Of a DNA stretch of 6,386 nucleotides, positions 6,201 through 6,386 are shown in pieces. Numbering within the stretch: the stretch's first letter is position 1; the number at the start of each line of letters is the position of its first letter. Origin of the DNA: an uncultured Erythrobacteraceae bacterium (GTDB lineage: Bacteria; Pseudomonadota; Alphaproteobacteria; Sphingomonadales; Sphingomonadaceae); NCBI GenBank assembly GCA_950071875.1, contig CATMNW010000158.1, positions 1 to 6,386 on the forward strand, read 5' to 3'. A program made the translations under genes and the position numbers. Under the pieces are notes generated by a model, which saw only the letters and a program-made list of their open reading frames with translations, had not been told where the DNA came from and did not search any database.

Positions 6201-6229
6201 AAAAAGAATGAGGGGTTTGCACCAGCCTC
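6201..6229 (-). terminator. Probable intrinsic terminator of rimO
   Basis: On the minus strand GAGG (6229-6226), a CT bulge, GGT, a GCAA tetraloop, ACC and CCTC (6213-6210) form a 7-bp stem. ATTCTTTTT (6209-6201) follows directly. It starts 8 bases after the rimO stop codon. A competing longer-range stem, ATGAGG (6240-6235) with CCTCAT (6213-6208), is also possible and would end at the same T run. Confidence 0.55.
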
Positions 6230-6236
6230 GCTTTCC

Positions 6237-6386
6237 TCATCTTTCGCGGTTAACGCTATCGGACACCTCGGCCGGTGCAGCGAACAGATCGTGCGCATCG
6301 CTATCTTCGACGAGGACATCCAGAATATCTCCGGCTCGGACACTTTCCGGCACATTGCGAAGATAGACCGACCCGTCGATTTCAGG
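6237..6386 (-). CDS. rimO: Ribosomal protein S12 methylthiotransferase RimO, C-terminal fragment
   Basis: Only the last 49 codons and the TGA stop (6239-6237) are inside the window; the radical-SAM and N-terminal domains lie beyond the right edge. The residues begin PEIDGSVYLRNVPESVRAGD and continue ILDVLVEDSDAHDLFA, which is the characteristic end of the TRAM domain of RimO. Its homologues read PEIDG-V-L, then PGDI, then V-DADEYDL. RimO is a radical-SAM enzyme that adds a methylthio group to a conserved Asp of ribosomal protein S12. MiaB, the tRNA-modifying relative, lacks the PEIDG motif at this place, so RimO is preferred. A short extra tail (APAEVSDSVNRER) follows the TRAM core. Confidence 0.85.
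   Translation of the reverse strand, partial: PEIDGSVYLRNVPESVRAGDILDVLVEDSDAHDLFAAPAEVSDSVNRER

Noticed and set aside
6173..6355. Minus-strand ORF of 60 codons at the right end
   Set aside because: It overlaps rimO in another frame; the rimO frame carries the recognisable TRAM ending (PEIDG, DAHDLF).
1..6386. CRISPR array, tRNA, rRNA, insertion sequence or phage genes
   Set aside because: No regularly spaced repeats, no transposase or integrase motifs, and no tRNA-like cloverleaf were seen on reading both strands.

Overview
The window looks like chromosomal DNA of an alphaproteobacterium, most likely of the Sphingomonadales (Erythrobacter/Sphingomonas type). This rests on remembered resemblance, not a search. 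The clues are moderately GC-rich, densely packed genes, an Entner-Doudoroff zwf-edd pair, a small bacterial transglutaminase of a type I associate with sphingomonads, and a CHASE2-EAL regulator. Every gene I can support lies on the minus strand, so transcription runs from high to low coordinates.

Layout in the direction of transcription: (1) the last 49 codons of rimO (6386-6237), followed by a probable intrinsic terminator (6229-6201). (2) A roughly 200-base gap with an imperfect 26-bp dyad (6162-6187). (3) A complete 788-residue membrane protein (6030-3664) with a CHASE2 sensor, a degenerate GGDEF domain and an apparently intact EAL c-di-GMP phosphodiesterase domain. (4) A compact module at about 3668-3519. 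It has a candidate promoter, a hairpin covering a perfect Shine-Dalgarno sequence, a 12-codon Trp-rich micro-ORF (MWSIWKWLFSDD) and a very strong terminator. (5) A transglutaminase-like protease (3451-2654), glucose-6-phosphate dehydrogenase zwf (2601-1126) and phosphogluconate dehydratase edd (1133 to the window edge, 3' end missing). These three are closely spaced, and zwf and edd overlap by 8 bases.

Zwf makes 6-phosphogluconolactone and NAD(P)H. Edd dehydrates 6-phosphogluconate to KDPG, so the left third is the entry to the Entner-Doudoroff pathway. No lactonase gene (pgl) lies between them. The CHASE2-EAL protein would lower c-di-GMP in response to a periplasmic cue and has no evident metabolic link to its neighbours.

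The most unusual part is the micro-ORF module. A consensus Shine-Dalgarno sequence, correct spacing, a 12-residue aromatic peptide and a closely following terminator look like a deliberate tiny gene or a regulatory RNA. The ribosome binding site can be fully paired in a hairpin, and a competing pairing with the ORF could open it. I do not recognise the peptide, and its function is unknown.
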